Assembly: GCF_036246005.1 (NCBI RefSeq)
Contig: NZ_CP109171.1
Location: 4,266,001 to 4,330,000, forward strand
Direction of reading: 5' to 3'
Length of the DNA stretch: 64,000 bases
Origin: Streptomyces sp. NBC_01723
GTDB lineage: Bacteria; Actinomycetota; Actinomycetes; Streptomycetales; Streptomycetaceae
Shown here: in pieces, positions 8,474-17,355 of the stretch
Layout of the letters: each line of letters starts with the position of its first letter
Position numbering within the stretch: the stretch's first letter is position 1
Position numbers and translations under genes: made by a program
The notes under the pieces: model-generated
The model's database searches: none
Told to the model about the DNA's origin: nothing
Seen by the model: the letters and a program-made list of their open reading frames with translations, nothing else

Positions 8474-9373
8474 ATGCCGGACGCCGCCGCAGAACCGGGC
8501 ACCGCTGCCGCGAGGAACGCCGCGGAGGAGAAATCCGCTTTCGCGCACCCGGCGGTGGACCCCGACAGCACGGCCGGGTACGGCGACCACCCCGACCAGG
8601 TGATCGACTTCTACACGCCGCGTGCCGCCGTGGGGCCGGGCGACGCCGCTCCCGTCGTGGTGGTCCTGCACGGAGGCTCGTGGCGGGCGCCGTACGACCG
8701 TCGCCATGTCAGCCCGTTCGCCGGGTTCCTGGCACAGCGGGGCTTCGCCGTGGCGAGTGTGGAGTACCGGCGCGGTGCGGAGGGCGGTGACGCCGGTACG
8801 GGCGGGCCCGTGGCGGGGCGGTGGCCCGAGACCCTCGACGACGTGGCCGCCGCGCTGGACGCGCTGCCCGGGCTGGTACGGCGGCACCTCCCGGGAGCCG
8901 ACGCGCGCCGTACGGTGCTCACCGGCCACTCCGCCGGCGGGCACCTCGCCCTGTGGGCGGCGGCCCGGCACCTGCTGCCCGCCGACGCCCCGTGGCGCAC
9001 CGACCGTCCGGCGCCGCTGCGGGGCGTGGTCGCGCTCGCGCCGATCGCGGACTTCGAGGTCGCCGACAAGCTGGAGGTGTGCGGGGGAGCGGCGCGTCAG
9101 TTCCTGGGCGGGGGCGACCTGTTCGCCGAACGCCGTCCCTACGCCGATCCCGCCCTGCTGCTGCCCACCGGCATCGCGACGACCCTGGTCCAGGGCCGGG
9201 CCGACGTGGACGTGCCGCAGGCGGTCGCCGACGCGTACGCCGACGCGGCGGCGAAGGCGGGGGAGGTGGTGGGCGTGACCCTGCTGGAGGACGTCGGCCA
9301 CTTCCCGCTGATCGACCCGGCGGCGGACGCGTGCGCGGTGGTGGCGGAGGAGATCGCGCAGTTGGCGTGGTGA
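8474..9373 (+). CDS. alpha/beta hydrolase, probable arylformamidase
   Basis: 299 aa. An HGGSW oxyanion motif (about residue 59) with VVVLHGG ahead of it, the nucleophile elbow GHSAGG (S153), and a C-terminal GHFPLID with H276 define an esterase/lipase fold. The HGGxW motif, the LFAERRPYADPALLLP segment and position directly after kynA-kynU fit the bacterial arylformamidase that converts N-formylkynurenine to kynurenine, completing the pathway. The start at 8474 (MPDAAAEPG) follows a GAGAGG site; an upstream ORF extension of 50 codons runs through the promoter region. An unrelated carboxylesterase remains possible. Confidence 0.75.
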   Translation: MPDAAAEPGTAAARNAAEEKSAFAHPAVDPDSTAGYGDHPDQVIDFYTPRAAVGPGDAAPVVVVLHGGSWRAPYDRRHVSPFAGFLAQRGFAVASVEYRRGAEGGDAGTGGPVAGRWPETLDDVAAALDALPGLVRRHLPGADARRTVLTGHSAGGHLALWAAARHLLPADAPWRTDRPAPLRGVVALAPIADFEVADKLEVCGGAARQFLGGGDLFAERRPYADPALLLPTGIATTLVQGRADVDVPQAVADAYADAAAKAGEVVGVTLLEDVGHFPLIDPAADACAVVAEEIAQLAW

Positions 9374-9454
9374 CGGCCGTAAGTCCGGCGGTCCGGCGCT
9401 CCGGCGCTCCGGCGCCCCGGTGGTCCGCGTCGTACCCGTAGTACCTGAGAGCTA

Positions 9455-9479
9455 CCCGCCAGGTGAGTTCCCTGGCGGG
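9455..9479 (+). terminator. hairpin between the formamidase and hydrolase genes
   Basis: A perfect 9-bp stem (CCCGCCAGG and complement) with a seven-base loop, 82 bases after the stop at 9373. GC-rich 9-base repeats (TCCGGCGC units) occupy 9385-9420. Confidence 0.6.
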
Positions 9480-9556
9480 ACGCGGGTTACCCGGCCCGAT
9501 TCATAACTTCCCTTGCAGGCGGGCCCGATGGGCGGGCGTGCCGGAGGGGAGCGGCC

Positions 9557-10543
9557 ATGTGGCCCGGTACGGCGGTACGTTGGCGGCATGCGGGCAGGTG
9601 GCGCCGTGCCGTGTGCGCGGCCCTCATCACCGGTGCCGTGGTCCTCCCGCTCTCCGGTGCCGCGCAGCCCCGGATCCCGGCCCCGCTCCCCGCCGAGCCG
9701 CCGGCGCCGACGGCCGCCACACTGGCCGAGACGTACGCGGCCCACCGGGCCAACGCCGCCGAGGCGTCCCGGATGGCCGCCGACCACGGCGACCGTCACC
9801 GTGCCGCGGCCGACCGTGCGATGGCCGACCCGTCCCGACGCCTCCTCGCCTTCGACGGCCGGGGCGCAGGACTGGCCACTGAGGTACTCGGCGACCTGGC
9901 GCGGGCCGACCGCGTCGCCGTCCTGGTCCCGGGCTCCGACACCGGCCTCGACACCTACGGCCGGTTCCGCGCCGCCGCCGTCGCGCTGCACCGGCAGCTC
10001 GTCGGGCAGGCGCCCGCCGGGACCCGCACCGCGGTCGTCGCCTGGCTGGGGTACGAGACGCCGGGCACGATCAGCACCGCCGTCGCCACCACCGGCCGCG
10101 CCGAGCGGGCGGCCCCGAAGCTGCGCGTCCTCGTCGCCGACCTGCGCCGGATCACCGGGCCCGGCACCCGACTCACCCTCCTCTGCCACTCCTACGGCTC
10201 GGTCGTCTGCGCCCGCGCCGCCGACGGCCTCGACGTCTCCGACGTCGCCCTGCTCGGCAGCCCGGGCACCGGCGCCGACACGGCCGCCGGCCTGCGCAGC
10301 GGCGCCCGGATCTGGGCGGCGCGGGGCGACGACGACTGGGTGGAGCACGTTCCGCACCTCAGCACCGGGCTGTTCGGCACCACCGTCGGCTTCGGCACCG
10401 ACCCGGTCTCCCCGGAGTTCGGCGCCCGGGTCTTCGACGCCGGCGACGGCGGCCACAGCGACTACTTCGACCCCGGCTCCCTCTCCCTGACGAACCTGGC
10501 CCGGATCGCCCTGGGCGAGACCACGGAGGTGACCCATGACTGA
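9557..10543 (+). CDS. exported alpha/beta hydrolase (DUF1023-like)
   Basis: 328 aa. The N-terminus has basic residues and a hydrophobic segment (about 18-35, AVCAALITGAVVLPLSG), so it is exported or anchored. The catalytic domain has DRVAVLVPGSDTGLDTYGRF near residue 118, the nucleophile elbow LLCHSYGS (S212), and GGHSDYF near 298 supplying the likely His. This arrangement matches DUF1023-type actinobacterial hydrolases; the substrate is unknown. GGAGGGGA lies seven bases before the ATG. The stop overlaps the next gene by eight bases (ATGACTGA), so the two are coupled. Confidence 0.75.
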   Translation: MWPGTAVRWRHAGRWRRAVCAALITGAVVLPLSGAAQPRIPAPLPAEPPAPTAATLAETYAAHRANAAEASRMAADHGDRHRAAADRAMADPSRRLLAFDGRGAGLATEVLGDLARADRVAVLVPGSDTGLDTYGRFRAAAVALHRQLVGQAPAGTRTAVVAWLGYETPGTISTAVATTGRAERAAPKLRVLVADLRRITGPGTRLTLLCHSYGSVVCARAADGLDVSDVALLGSPGTGADTAAGLRSGARIWAARGDDDWVEHVPHLSTGLFGTTVGFGTDPVSPEFGARVFDAGDGGHSDYFDPGSLSLTNLARIALGETTEVTHD

Positions 10544-11849
10544 CGTGTCCCGAGCGGTCCGGACGCCCCGAGCCCACCGGACGCCCCGAGCGCTCCGAGC
10601 GACGCTGGAGATGCCGGAGACCCGGCCGAACCCCACGTGGGACGCCCCCTCCCGGTGGCCCGGTACCGCCCGGCGGAGCCTGTTCCGCTCCGCCGGCCGG
10701 ATCGACGCCGCCACGCCCGCGTCGAGGGACCGGGCCGTCGACGCCCTGCGTGCCTTCGCCATCCTCGGGGTGGTCCTCGGGCACTGGCTGGTGACGGCCC
10801 TGGTCGCCGACGGCAACAGCCTGCGTGCGGCCAGCCCGTTGGGGGACATGCCCTGGCTGGCCCCGGTCTCCTGGGCCTTCCAGACCCTCGCCGTGTTCTT
10901 CCTGGTCGGCGGCCATGTCGCCACCCGTGGCTACGCGTCCGCCCGCGCCCGGGGCGAGTCCTACGGCCGCTGGCTGTCCGCCCGCCTCTCCCGGCTGTTC
11001 CGACCGGTCCTGGCCGTCCTCTGCCTGTGGACGGTGACGGCCGCGCTGCTGCTCCTGACCGGCGCGGAGTTCGGCACCGTCCACACGCTGGTGAAGCTGG
11101 CCCTGTCCCCGATGTGGTTCCTGCTGGTCTTCGCGGCGCTGACGGCGGCGACGCCGCTGCTGACGCGGCTGAGCCCGCTGTGGCCGCTGGTCGTCGTCCT
11201 CCACGTCGACCTGCTGCGCTTCGGTTTCGGGGCCCCGTCCTGGCTCGGCTGGCTCAACCTCGCGGCCGGCTGGCTGGTCCCCTTCACCCTCGGCGCCGCC
11301 TGGACCCGTGGCGAACTGGACCGCCGCCGCAGCGGCTGGATCCTGCTCACCGGGGGTACGGCGGCGACCGCGGCGCTCGTCGCCTGGGCGGGCTATCCGG
11401 CCTCGATGGTGGGCGTCCCGGGCGCCGCGGTGTCGAACCTCAATCCGCCGACCCTGGCCGCCGTCACCTTCGGTCTGGCGCAGTGCGGCCTCGCCCTGCT
11501 GCTGCGCGACCGGCTGCGCCGCGCGATGCGGCGGCCGGTGGCGTGGGCGGCAGTCGCCCTGGTCAACCTCTCCGCGATGACGATCTTCCTCTGGCACCAG
11601 ACGGCGCTGATGGCGACCACGGCCGGCAGCCTCCTCCTGGGCCGCCTGCCCGGCCTGCACACGCGCCCCGACGACCTGGAGTGGGTCGCGGCCCGGATCG
11701 TCTGGCTCCCGGTGTTCGCGCTGGTCCTGGCGGGCTGCTGGGCCGCCTTTCGCTCCTGCGAGCGCGGCGGCGCCCGGCGCCGTTCCAAGATCGTCCGGGC
11801 CCACCGCCCGGACGACCGGACCGGGACGGCGGGTGCACGTCATGTCTAG
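10536..11849 (+). CDS. acyltransferase 3 family membrane protein
   Basis: 437 aa with about 10 hydrophobic helices. The N-terminal 60 residues are a Pro/Arg-rich cytoplasmic leader. RDRAVDALRAFAILGVVLGHWLV near residue 65 carries the conserved Arg and His of the acyltransferase-3 (OafA/nodulation X) fold, followed by FFLVGGHVATRGY and ARLSRLFRPVLAV. Such proteins transfer acyl groups to sugars or lipids at the membrane. Overlap with the hydrolase gene suggests the two act on one product, possibly adding and removing an acyl group; that is inference. Confidence 0.75.
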   Translation: MTDVSRAVRTPRAHRTPRALRATLEMPETRPNPTWDAPSRWPGTARRSLFRSAGRIDAATPASRDRAVDALRAFAILGVVLGHWLVTALVADGNSLRAASPLGDMPWLAPVSWAFQTLAVFFLVGGHVATRGYASARARGESYGRWLSARLSRLFRPVLAVLCLWTVTAALLLLTGAEFGTVHTLVKLALSPMWFLLVFAALTAATPLLTRLSPLWPLVVVLHVDLLRFGFGAPSWLGWLNLAAGWLVPFTLGAAWTRGELDRRRSGWILLTGGTAATAALVAWAGYPASMVGVPGAAVSNLNPPTLAAVTFGLAQCGLALLLRDRLRRAMRRPVAWAAVALVNLSAMTIFLWHQTALMATTAGSLLLGRLPGLHTRPDDLEWVAARIVWLPVFALVLAGCWAAFRSCERGGARRRSKIVRAHRPDDRTGTAGARHV

Positions 11850-11852
11850 GGT
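11847..11852 (+). promoter_or_regulatory. -10 box of a probable leaderless histidine kinase promoter
   Basis: TAGGGT starts on the stop codon of the acyltransferase gene and ends seven bases before the GTG at 11860. It favours that GTG over ATGs at 11833 and 11842. Confidence 0.5.
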
Positions 11853-11859
11853 GGGGCCC

Positions 11860-13236
11860 GTGACACGACGGGGGATACGGCAGACGGCCCGGGGCCGCGT
11901 CGAACGCGTGCTGGGGGTGCTCCACGACGACCTGTGGACCTGGCGGCCGGATCCGCTGCCGCCGTCGGTGTGGCTGCGCTGGTTCCCGCACGGGATCGTC
12001 TGCCTGGCCGCCCTCGGCGTGCTGCTCGGCGACGCGGCCCAGCTCGGTGAGAACGGCGGGGTCGACCCCGGATTCGCCTTCGTCATCGCTCTCGCGCAGG
12101 CCGGTGCGATGGTCCTGGCGCTGTGGCGGCCGGTCGCGGCGTGGTGGCTGTCGATGGCGGGCATGCTGGTGGGCGCCTTCGCCGTGCGGGCCGAGATGGT
12201 GGCGGACGGGGACGAGTTCACCTGGCCCTGGACGGCCGCCGGGCTCATCGCCCACCTCTTCGTCCTGCTCCTGCTCGCCCTGCGGGTGCGTACGCGGGTG
12301 TCCCTGGAGGCGCTGGCCCTGACCGCGCTCACCACCTACCTGGTGCAGGGCGTGGTGGGTGCCTCGAACTTCCAGCCGACCGGGATGCTCGCCGTCATCC
12401 TGTTCACGGTCGTCGTCGTTCTCGGCACCGCCCTGCGCGGCCGCCGCGAGGCACGCTCGGAACTCGCGCAGCAGACCTCGCTCACCGCCGAGGAGCGGGC
12501 CCGGCGCACCCTGCTGGAGGAGCGCAGCCGCATCGCGCGCGAGTTGCACGACGTGGTCGCCCACCACATGTCGGTGATATCCATCCAGGCCCAGGTCGCC
12601 CCCCTCCTCGTCGAGAACCCGCCGGACGAGCTGAGGGAGAACCTCGCGGGCATCCGGCAGAACGCGCTGGAGGCGCTCACCGAGCTGCGCCGGGTGCTGG
12701 GCGTGCTGCGCTCCGAGCACCCCGACGTACTGGAGGCGTCCGAGGGCGGCGATCCCGCGCCGCACGCACCGCAGCCCACCCTCGACCGGCTCGACGCGCT
12801 GGTGGAGAACACCAGGGCCGCCGGGCTGACCGTCACCACCGGGACGAGCGGCACGCGTCGGCCCCTGCCGCCCGGCGTGGAGCTGTCGGCGTACAGGATC
12901 GTCCAGGAGGCGCTCAGCAACGTCCTGCGGCACGCACCCGGCGCGACCGCCCGGGTCCACCTCACGCACCTCCCGATCGGGCTGCGCGTGGAGGTCTCCA
13001 ACACCCGCCCGAAGCGGGCGCCGGCGCCGTCGCAGGGGGCGGGGCACGGGCTGCTCGGCATGCGGGAGCGGGTGGCGATGCTCGACGGCAGCCTGACCGC
13101 GCACGCACTGCCGGGCGGCGGCTACCAGGTGGCGGCGTTCCTGCCGGTCGACGCCGCCGAACCCGCGGTCGCCGCCGAACCCGCAGGCACGGACGAACCC
13201 TCCGCCCACCACATCCCCGAGGACGAGACCCGATGA
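11860..13236 (+). CDS. sensor histidine kinase, NarL-partner (HisKA_3) type
   Basis: 458 aa. The N-terminal half (about 38-190) holds five to six hydrophobic helices as membrane sensor. The dimerisation helix LLEERSRIARELHDVVAHHMSV carries the phospho-accepting H230 in the ELHD motif of HisKA_3 kinases. The HATPase part has AYRIVQEALSNVLRHA (N box) near 350 and GHGLLGMRERVAML (G box). The sensor domain has no recognised ligand motif. It overlaps its response regulator by four bases (ATGA). It is a paralogue of the kinase at 14033. Confidence 0.9.
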   Translation: MTRRGIRQTARGRVERVLGVLHDDLWTWRPDPLPPSVWLRWFPHGIVCLAALGVLLGDAAQLGENGGVDPGFAFVIALAQAGAMVLALWRPVAAWWLSMAGMLVGAFAVRAEMVADGDEFTWPWTAAGLIAHLFVLLLLALRVRTRVSLEALALTALTTYLVQGVVGASNFQPTGMLAVILFTVVVVLGTALRGRREARSELAQQTSLTAEERARRTLLEERSRIARELHDVVAHHMSVISIQAQVAPLLVENPPDELRENLAGIRQNALEALTELRRVLGVLRSEHPDVLEASEGGDPAPHAPQPTLDRLDALVENTRAAGLTVTTGTSGTRRPLPPGVELSAYRIVQEALSNVLRHAPGATARVHLTHLPIGLRVEVSNTRPKRAPAPSQGAGHGLLGMRERVAMLDGSLTAHALPGGGYQVAAFLPVDAAEPAVAAEPAGTDEPSAHHIPEDETR

Positions 13237-13919
13237 CGACCAGCAGCGACGGGCGCGTGATCCGTGTCCTGATCGCCGACGACCAGCAGATGGTCCGGCA
13301 GGGATTCACCGTGCTGCTCAACACCCAGCCGGACATCGAGGTGATCGGGCAGGCGGTGGACGGCCTGGACGCCGTCGCCAAGGTCGCCGAGCAGGCCCCG
13401 GACGTCGTCCTGATGGACATCCGCATGCCCGAGCTGGGCGGCATCGAGGCCACCCGCCTGATCACCGGGGCGACTCCGGAGATCAGGGTGCTGGTGCTGA
13501 CCACCTTCGACCTCGACGAGTACGTGTACGAGGCGCTGCGGGCCGGGGCCTCCGGGTTCCTGCTGAAGGACGCGTCCGCCGACCAGCTCGCCGAGGCGGT
13601 CCGGGTGGTGGCGTCCGGGGACGCCCTGCTCGCGCCGGGCATCACCCGCCGCCTGATCGCGGAGTTCTCCCGGCTGGACGACCGGCCTCGCGCCCCGCTG
13701 AAGGCCCGCGTGGGTGAGCTGACCGAGCGGGAGACGGAGGTGCTCGCCCTGATCGCACAGGGCCTGTCGAACGCCGAGATCGCCCAGCGCCTGGTCGTCG
13801 CCGAGCAGACGGTGAAGACCCATGTGGGCCGCATCCTGGTGAAACTGGGGCTCAGGGACCGCACCCAGGCGGCCGTGTTCGCGTACGAGTCGGGCCTCGT
13901 GCGGCCCTCGGGGTACTGA
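13233..13919 (+). CDS. NarL/FixJ-type response regulator
   Basis: 228 aa. The receiver domain has IADDQQMVRQGF, the phosphorylation site D62 in VVLMDIRMPE, and the FLLKDAS lysine. The LuxR-type HTH spans about 160-215 (LTERETEVLALIAQGLSNAEIAQRLVVAEQTVKTHV). Coupled by ATGA to the preceding kinase, it should take phosphate from H230 and act as a transcription factor. Nearly the same architecture is repeated at 15373. Targets cannot be read from the sequence. Confidence 0.92.
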   Translation: MTTSSDGRVIRVLIADDQQMVRQGFTVLLNTQPDIEVIGQAVDGLDAVAKVAEQAPDVVLMDIRMPELGGIEATRLITGATPEIRVLVLTTFDLDEYVYEALRAGASGFLLKDASADQLAEAVRVVASGDALLAPGITRRLIAEFSRLDDRPRAPLKARVGELTERETEVLALIAQGLSNAEIAQRLVVAEQTVKTHVGRILVKLGLRDRTQAAVFAYESGLVRPSGY

Positions 13920-14020
13920 CTCCGATGGACGCGCGCGGACCGTCCCCGGCCCCCGTAGTACCTGAGGCGGATGCCCAAGGACCCCTCTCACTGGTGACGA
14001 CGGCCCCTCCCGCCGCCGCC

Positions 14021-14026
14021 TACCGT
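14021..14026 (+). promoter_or_regulatory. -10 box of a probable leaderless promoter for the second kinase
   Basis: TACCGT ends six bases before the GTG at 14033. A 15-base sequence at 13952-13966, identical to 9435-9449, lies about 65-80 bases upstream and may be an operator. Confidence 0.5.
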
Positions 14027-14032
14027 GGCAAC

Positions 14033-15376
14033 GTGACCGAGACGACCCAGACGGGTAGCACGCCTCCCGGCGACGCGAGCGCGACCCGCAGCCCCGAGTA
14101 CCGGCTGGCCAAGGACGCCCTGAGCGGCCTGCGCGAGGACCTGTTCCACGACGCCTTCGCCTACCGCCCGCTGTCCCGCACGGCCCCGGACGCCCCGTGG
14201 GTCCGCCGCCTGCCCGCACGGATGCGGCCGTACGCGGCCCGCGTCCCGTACCTGGCGGTGGCCGGCGCGGCGCTGCTGTGCTTCTACGGCGGCCTGGTGG
14301 GCGGTTACAGCAGCCAGTGGACCCTGCTGAGCGGGCTGGTGTGCGCGCTCCCGGTGCTGGCCACCCTGGTCCGGCCGGTCGGCGCCTTCTGGATGTCCAT
14401 GGTGGCCACGCCCCTGGTGGCGCTGCTCGGCAGCAGCTGGGGGGACTGGCCGTGGCTGCCGGGGGCGTTCATGTGCCACACCGCCGTGCTGGTGATCGTG
14501 GCGATACGCACCCGCCCGCGCACCGCCGTGTGGATGTGGGTCATCACCGCGGCCTACGCCTTCTTCAACGAGTCCCTGTGGGGCCCGGGCCAGTACGGCA
14601 GCAACTCCGCACCCCTGCTGGTGCTCACCGCCTTCGCCCTGCTCGCGATCTCGCTCTGGCACATCCGCCGCGACGCCCGGCAGCAGGTGACCGCCCAGCA
14701 GACGGTCACCGCGCACGAGCGGTCCCGGCGCACCCTGCTGGAGGAGCGCACCAACATCGCCCGTGAGCTGCACGACGTGGTCGCCCACCACATGTCGGTG
14801 GTCGCCATCCAGGCGGAGGCCGCGCCCTACCGGGTGGAGAATCCGCCGGAGGAGCTGGAGCGCGCCTTCGCCACCATCCGGGAGAACGCGGTGGCCGCCC
14901 TCACCGAGCTGCGCCGCGTCCTCGGTGTCGTCCGCGCCGAGGACTACGAGGCCCCGGACGCCCCGCAGCCCACGCTCACCGACCTGGACGCCCTGCTCGC
15001 CAACGTCCGCGAGGCCGGCCTGGGCGTGGAGAAGGCGGTGACCGGCGCGGTGCGCGAGCTGCCGCCCGGCGTGGAACTGTCGGCGTACCGGATCGTGCAG
15101 GAGGCGCTGAGCAACACCCTGCGGCACGCGCCCGGCGCGACGGCCCGCGTGGAGGTCTCCTACGTCCTGGGCGGCCTGGGCCTGCGCATAGTCAACACCG
15201 CCATCCCGCAGAACACCCTGGTAAAGCCGTCCCCCGGCGCCGGACACGGAGTCACCGGCATGCGCGAGCGGGTGTCGATGCTGAACGGCGAGATGACGGC
15301 CGGCCCGACCGACGACGGGGGCTACGAGGTGGCGGTGTTCCTGCCGGTCACCGCGGTGAGCGAGGGTGACGCATGA
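14033..15376 (+). CDS. sensor histidine kinase, NarL-partner type (second copy)
   Basis: 447 aa. It is paralogous to the kinase at 11860, with the same order: an N-terminal cytoplasmic stretch with LAKDALSGLREDLFHDAF, four to six membrane helices (about 75-200), DHp helix with H247 in ARELHDVVAHHMSV, and HATPase N and G boxes (QEALSNTLRHA, GHGVTGMRERVSML). The sensor half is diverged from the first copy, so it probably senses something different. GTG at 14033 is chosen from the -10 box; an ATG at 13925 would put the promoter inside the gene. It overlaps the next gene by ATGA. Confidence 0.88.
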   Translation: MTETTQTGSTPPGDASATRSPEYRLAKDALSGLREDLFHDAFAYRPLSRTAPDAPWVRRLPARMRPYAARVPYLAVAGAALLCFYGGLVGGYSSQWTLLSGLVCALPVLATLVRPVGAFWMSMVATPLVALLGSSWGDWPWLPGAFMCHTAVLVIVAIRTRPRTAVWMWVITAAYAFFNESLWGPGQYGSNSAPLLVLTAFALLAISLWHIRRDARQQVTAQQTVTAHERSRRTLLEERTNIARELHDVVAHHMSVVAIQAEAAPYRVENPPEELERAFATIRENAVAALTELRRVLGVVRAEDYEAPDAPQPTLTDLDALLANVREAGLGVEKAVTGAVRELPPGVELSAYRIVQEALSNTLRHAPGATARVEVSYVLGGLGLRIVNTAIPQNTLVKPSPGAGHGVTGMRERVSMLNGEMTAGPTDDGGYEVAVFLPVTAVSEGDA

Positions 15377-16047
15377 CCGGCCGCACGATCCGGGTACTGA
15401 TCGCGGACGACCAGATGATGGTGCGCGAGGGCTTCTCGGTCCTGTTGAACGCGATGCCGGACATCGAGGTCGTCGGCGAGGCGGTCAACGGCCGGGAGGC
15501 GGTCGACCGCGTCCGCGAACTCGCACCCGACGTCGTCCTGATGGACATCCGCATGCCGGAGCTGAACGGCATCGAGGCGACCCGGGAGATCGTCGCCGCC
15601 GACGGCACGTCGAAGGTCCTGGTGCTGACCACCTTCGACCTCGACGAGTACGTGTACCAGGCGCTGCGCGCGGGCGCCTCCGGCTTCCTCCTCAAGGACG
15701 CCTCCGCCCGCCAGCTCGCCGACGGCGTCCGGGTGGTCGCGGCCGGGGAGGCCCTGCTCGCGCCCTCGATCACCAAGCGCCTGATCACCGAGTTCTCCAA
15801 ACTCTCCGACGCCCCGCGCCTGATGCCCTCGGCGCAGGCTGCCTACGGGGACCTGACCGAGCGGGAGACGGAGGTCCTGGTGCTGATCGCGCAGGGCCTG
15901 TCGAATTCGGAGATCGCCGAGCGCCTGGTGGTCGCCGAGTCGACGATCAAGACGCACGTCAGCCGCATCCTGGTGAAGCTGGGCCTCAGGGACCGCACCC
16001 AGGCGGCGGTGTTCGCCTACGAGGCACGGCTGGTGACGCCAGGCTGA
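15373..16047 (+). CDS. NarL/FixJ-type response regulator (second copy)
   Basis: 224 aa. The receiver has IADDQMMVREGF and D58 in VVLMDIRMPE, and FLLKDASARQ near 112. The HTH has LTERETEVLVLIAQGLSNSEIAERLVVAESTIKTHVSR near 160-200. It is coupled by ATGA to the kinase at 14033. It is strongly similar along its length to the regulator at 13233, consistent with a tandem duplication of a whole two-component pair. Confidence 0.92.
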   Translation: MTGRTIRVLIADDQMMVREGFSVLLNAMPDIEVVGEAVNGREAVDRVRELAPDVVLMDIRMPELNGIEATREIVAADGTSKVLVLTTFDLDEYVYQALRAGASGFLLKDASARQLADGVRVVAAGEALLAPSITKRLITEFSKLSDAPRLMPSAQAAYGDLTERETEVLVLIAQGLSNSEIAERLVVAESTIKTHVSRILVKLGLRDRTQAAVFAYEARLVTPG

Positions 16048-16119
16048 GGGCTGGCCGCGAGGGGCAGCGGCGGGCCGGCGGCGGGCCGGCCGCCTCTGGT
16101 CAGCGTCGATGCCACCGGC

Positions 16120-16125
16120 TAGCGT
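16120..16125 (+). promoter_or_regulatory. -10 box of a probable leaderless P450 promoter
   Basis: TAGCGT ends six bases before the ATG at 16132. Confidence 0.45.
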
Positions 16126-16131
16126 CCGTCC

Positions 16132-17355
16132 ATGGCCGCCATCGACAGCTCCGCACGCTTCGACCCGTGGGACCCCGCGTTCGTCGCCGACCCCTACCCC
16201 GCCTTCGCCGAGCTGAGGGACCGGGGCCGGGTGCACTACTACGAGCCGAGCGACCAGTGGCTGGTCCCGCACCACGCGGACGTCTCGGCGCTGCTGCGCG
16301 ACCGGCGGCTGGGCCGGACCTACCAGCACCGGTTCTCGCACGAGGAGTTCGGCCGCACCCCGCCCCCGCCGGAGCAGGAACCCTTCCACACGCTCAACGA
16401 CCACGGGATGCTCGACCTGGAGCCGCCGGACCACACCAGGATCCGGCGCCTGGTGTCGAAGGCGTTCACGCCGCGCACGGTGGAGCGGCTGAAGCCGTAC
16501 GTGCGCGCGCTGGCGGACGACCTGGTCGCCGGTGTGGTGGCGGCGGGCGGCGGCGATCTGCTCACCGACGTGGCCGAGCCGCTGCCGGTCGCGGTGATCG
16601 CCGAGATGCTGGGCATCCCGGAGGCCGACCGGGCCCCCTTGCGGCCCTGGTCCGCGGACATCTGCGGGATGTACGAGCTGAACCCGTCCGAGGAGACCGC
16701 GGCGAGGGCGGTCCGTGCCTCGCTCGACTTCTCGGACTACCTGCGCGGGCTGATCGCCGCCCGCCGCAAGGAACCCGGCGAGGACCTCGTCTCCGGTCTG
16801 ATCGCGGCCCACGACGAGGACGACGACCGCCTCACCGAGCAGGAGATGATCTCGACCTGCGTGCTGCTCCTGAACGCCGGTCACGAGGCCACGGTGAACG
16901 CGACGGCCAACGGCTGGCTGGCCCTGTTCCGGAACCCGGACCAGCTGGCGGCCCTGCGCGCCGACCACTCCCTCGTCCCGACCGCGGTCGAGGAGCTGAT
17001 GCGCTACGACACCCCGCTCCAGATGTTCGAGCGCTGGGTGCTGGACGAGATCGAGATCGACGGGACCACGATCCCGCGCGGCGCCGAGGTGGCGCTGCTC
17101 TTCGGCTCCGCCAACCACGACCCGGCGGTGTTCGCCGACCCGGACCGCCTCGATCTCGCCCGCCGGGACAACCCGCACATCTCCTTCAGCGCCGGCATCC
17201 ACTACTGCATCGGCGCGCCGCTCGCCCGGATCGAGCTCGCGGCGTCCATGACGTCCCTGCTGGAGCGGGCGCCGACGCTGCGGCTCGCGGCGGAACCGGA
17301 GCGGAGGCCGAACTTCGTGATGCGGGGCCTGACGGGGCTACCCGTGCACCTGTGA
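16132..17355 (+). CDS. cytochrome P450
   Basis: 407 aa, the normal length of a soluble bacterial class I P450. Visible motifs: I-helix AGHEAT (A249-T254), K-helix ExxR in EELMR (E288, R291), and heme loop FSAGIHYCIGAPLARIE with ligand C359. No ferredoxin or ferredoxin reductase gene is adjacent, so electrons must come from elsewhere. Neighbours do not form a biosynthetic cluster, so the substrate is unknown. Its end overlaps the convergent small membrane protein gene by 18 bases. Confidence 0.93.
   Translation: MAAIDSSARFDPWDPAFVADPYPAFAELRDRGRVHYYEPSDQWLVPHHADVSALLRDRRLGRTYQHRFSHEEFGRTPPPPEQEPFHTLNDHGMLDLEPPDHTRIRRLVSKAFTPRTVERLKPYVRALADDLVAGVVAAGGGDLLTDVAEPLPVAVIAEMLGIPEADRAPLRPWSADICGMYELNPSEETAARAVRASLDFSDYLRGLIAARRKEPGEDLVSGLIAAHDEDDDRLTEQEMISTCVLLLNAGHEATVNATANGWLALFRNPDQLAALRADHSLVPTAVEELMRYDTPLQMFERWVLDEIEIDGTTIPRGAEVALLFGSANHDPAVFADPDRLDLARRDNPHISFSAGIHYCIGAPLARIELAASMTSLLERAPTLRLAAEPERRPNFVMRGLTGLPVHL

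Noticed and set aside
16132..17355. P450 as part of a biosynthetic gene cluster
   Set aside because: Neighbours are two-component systems and an ABC exporter; there are no core synthase genes or redox partners.
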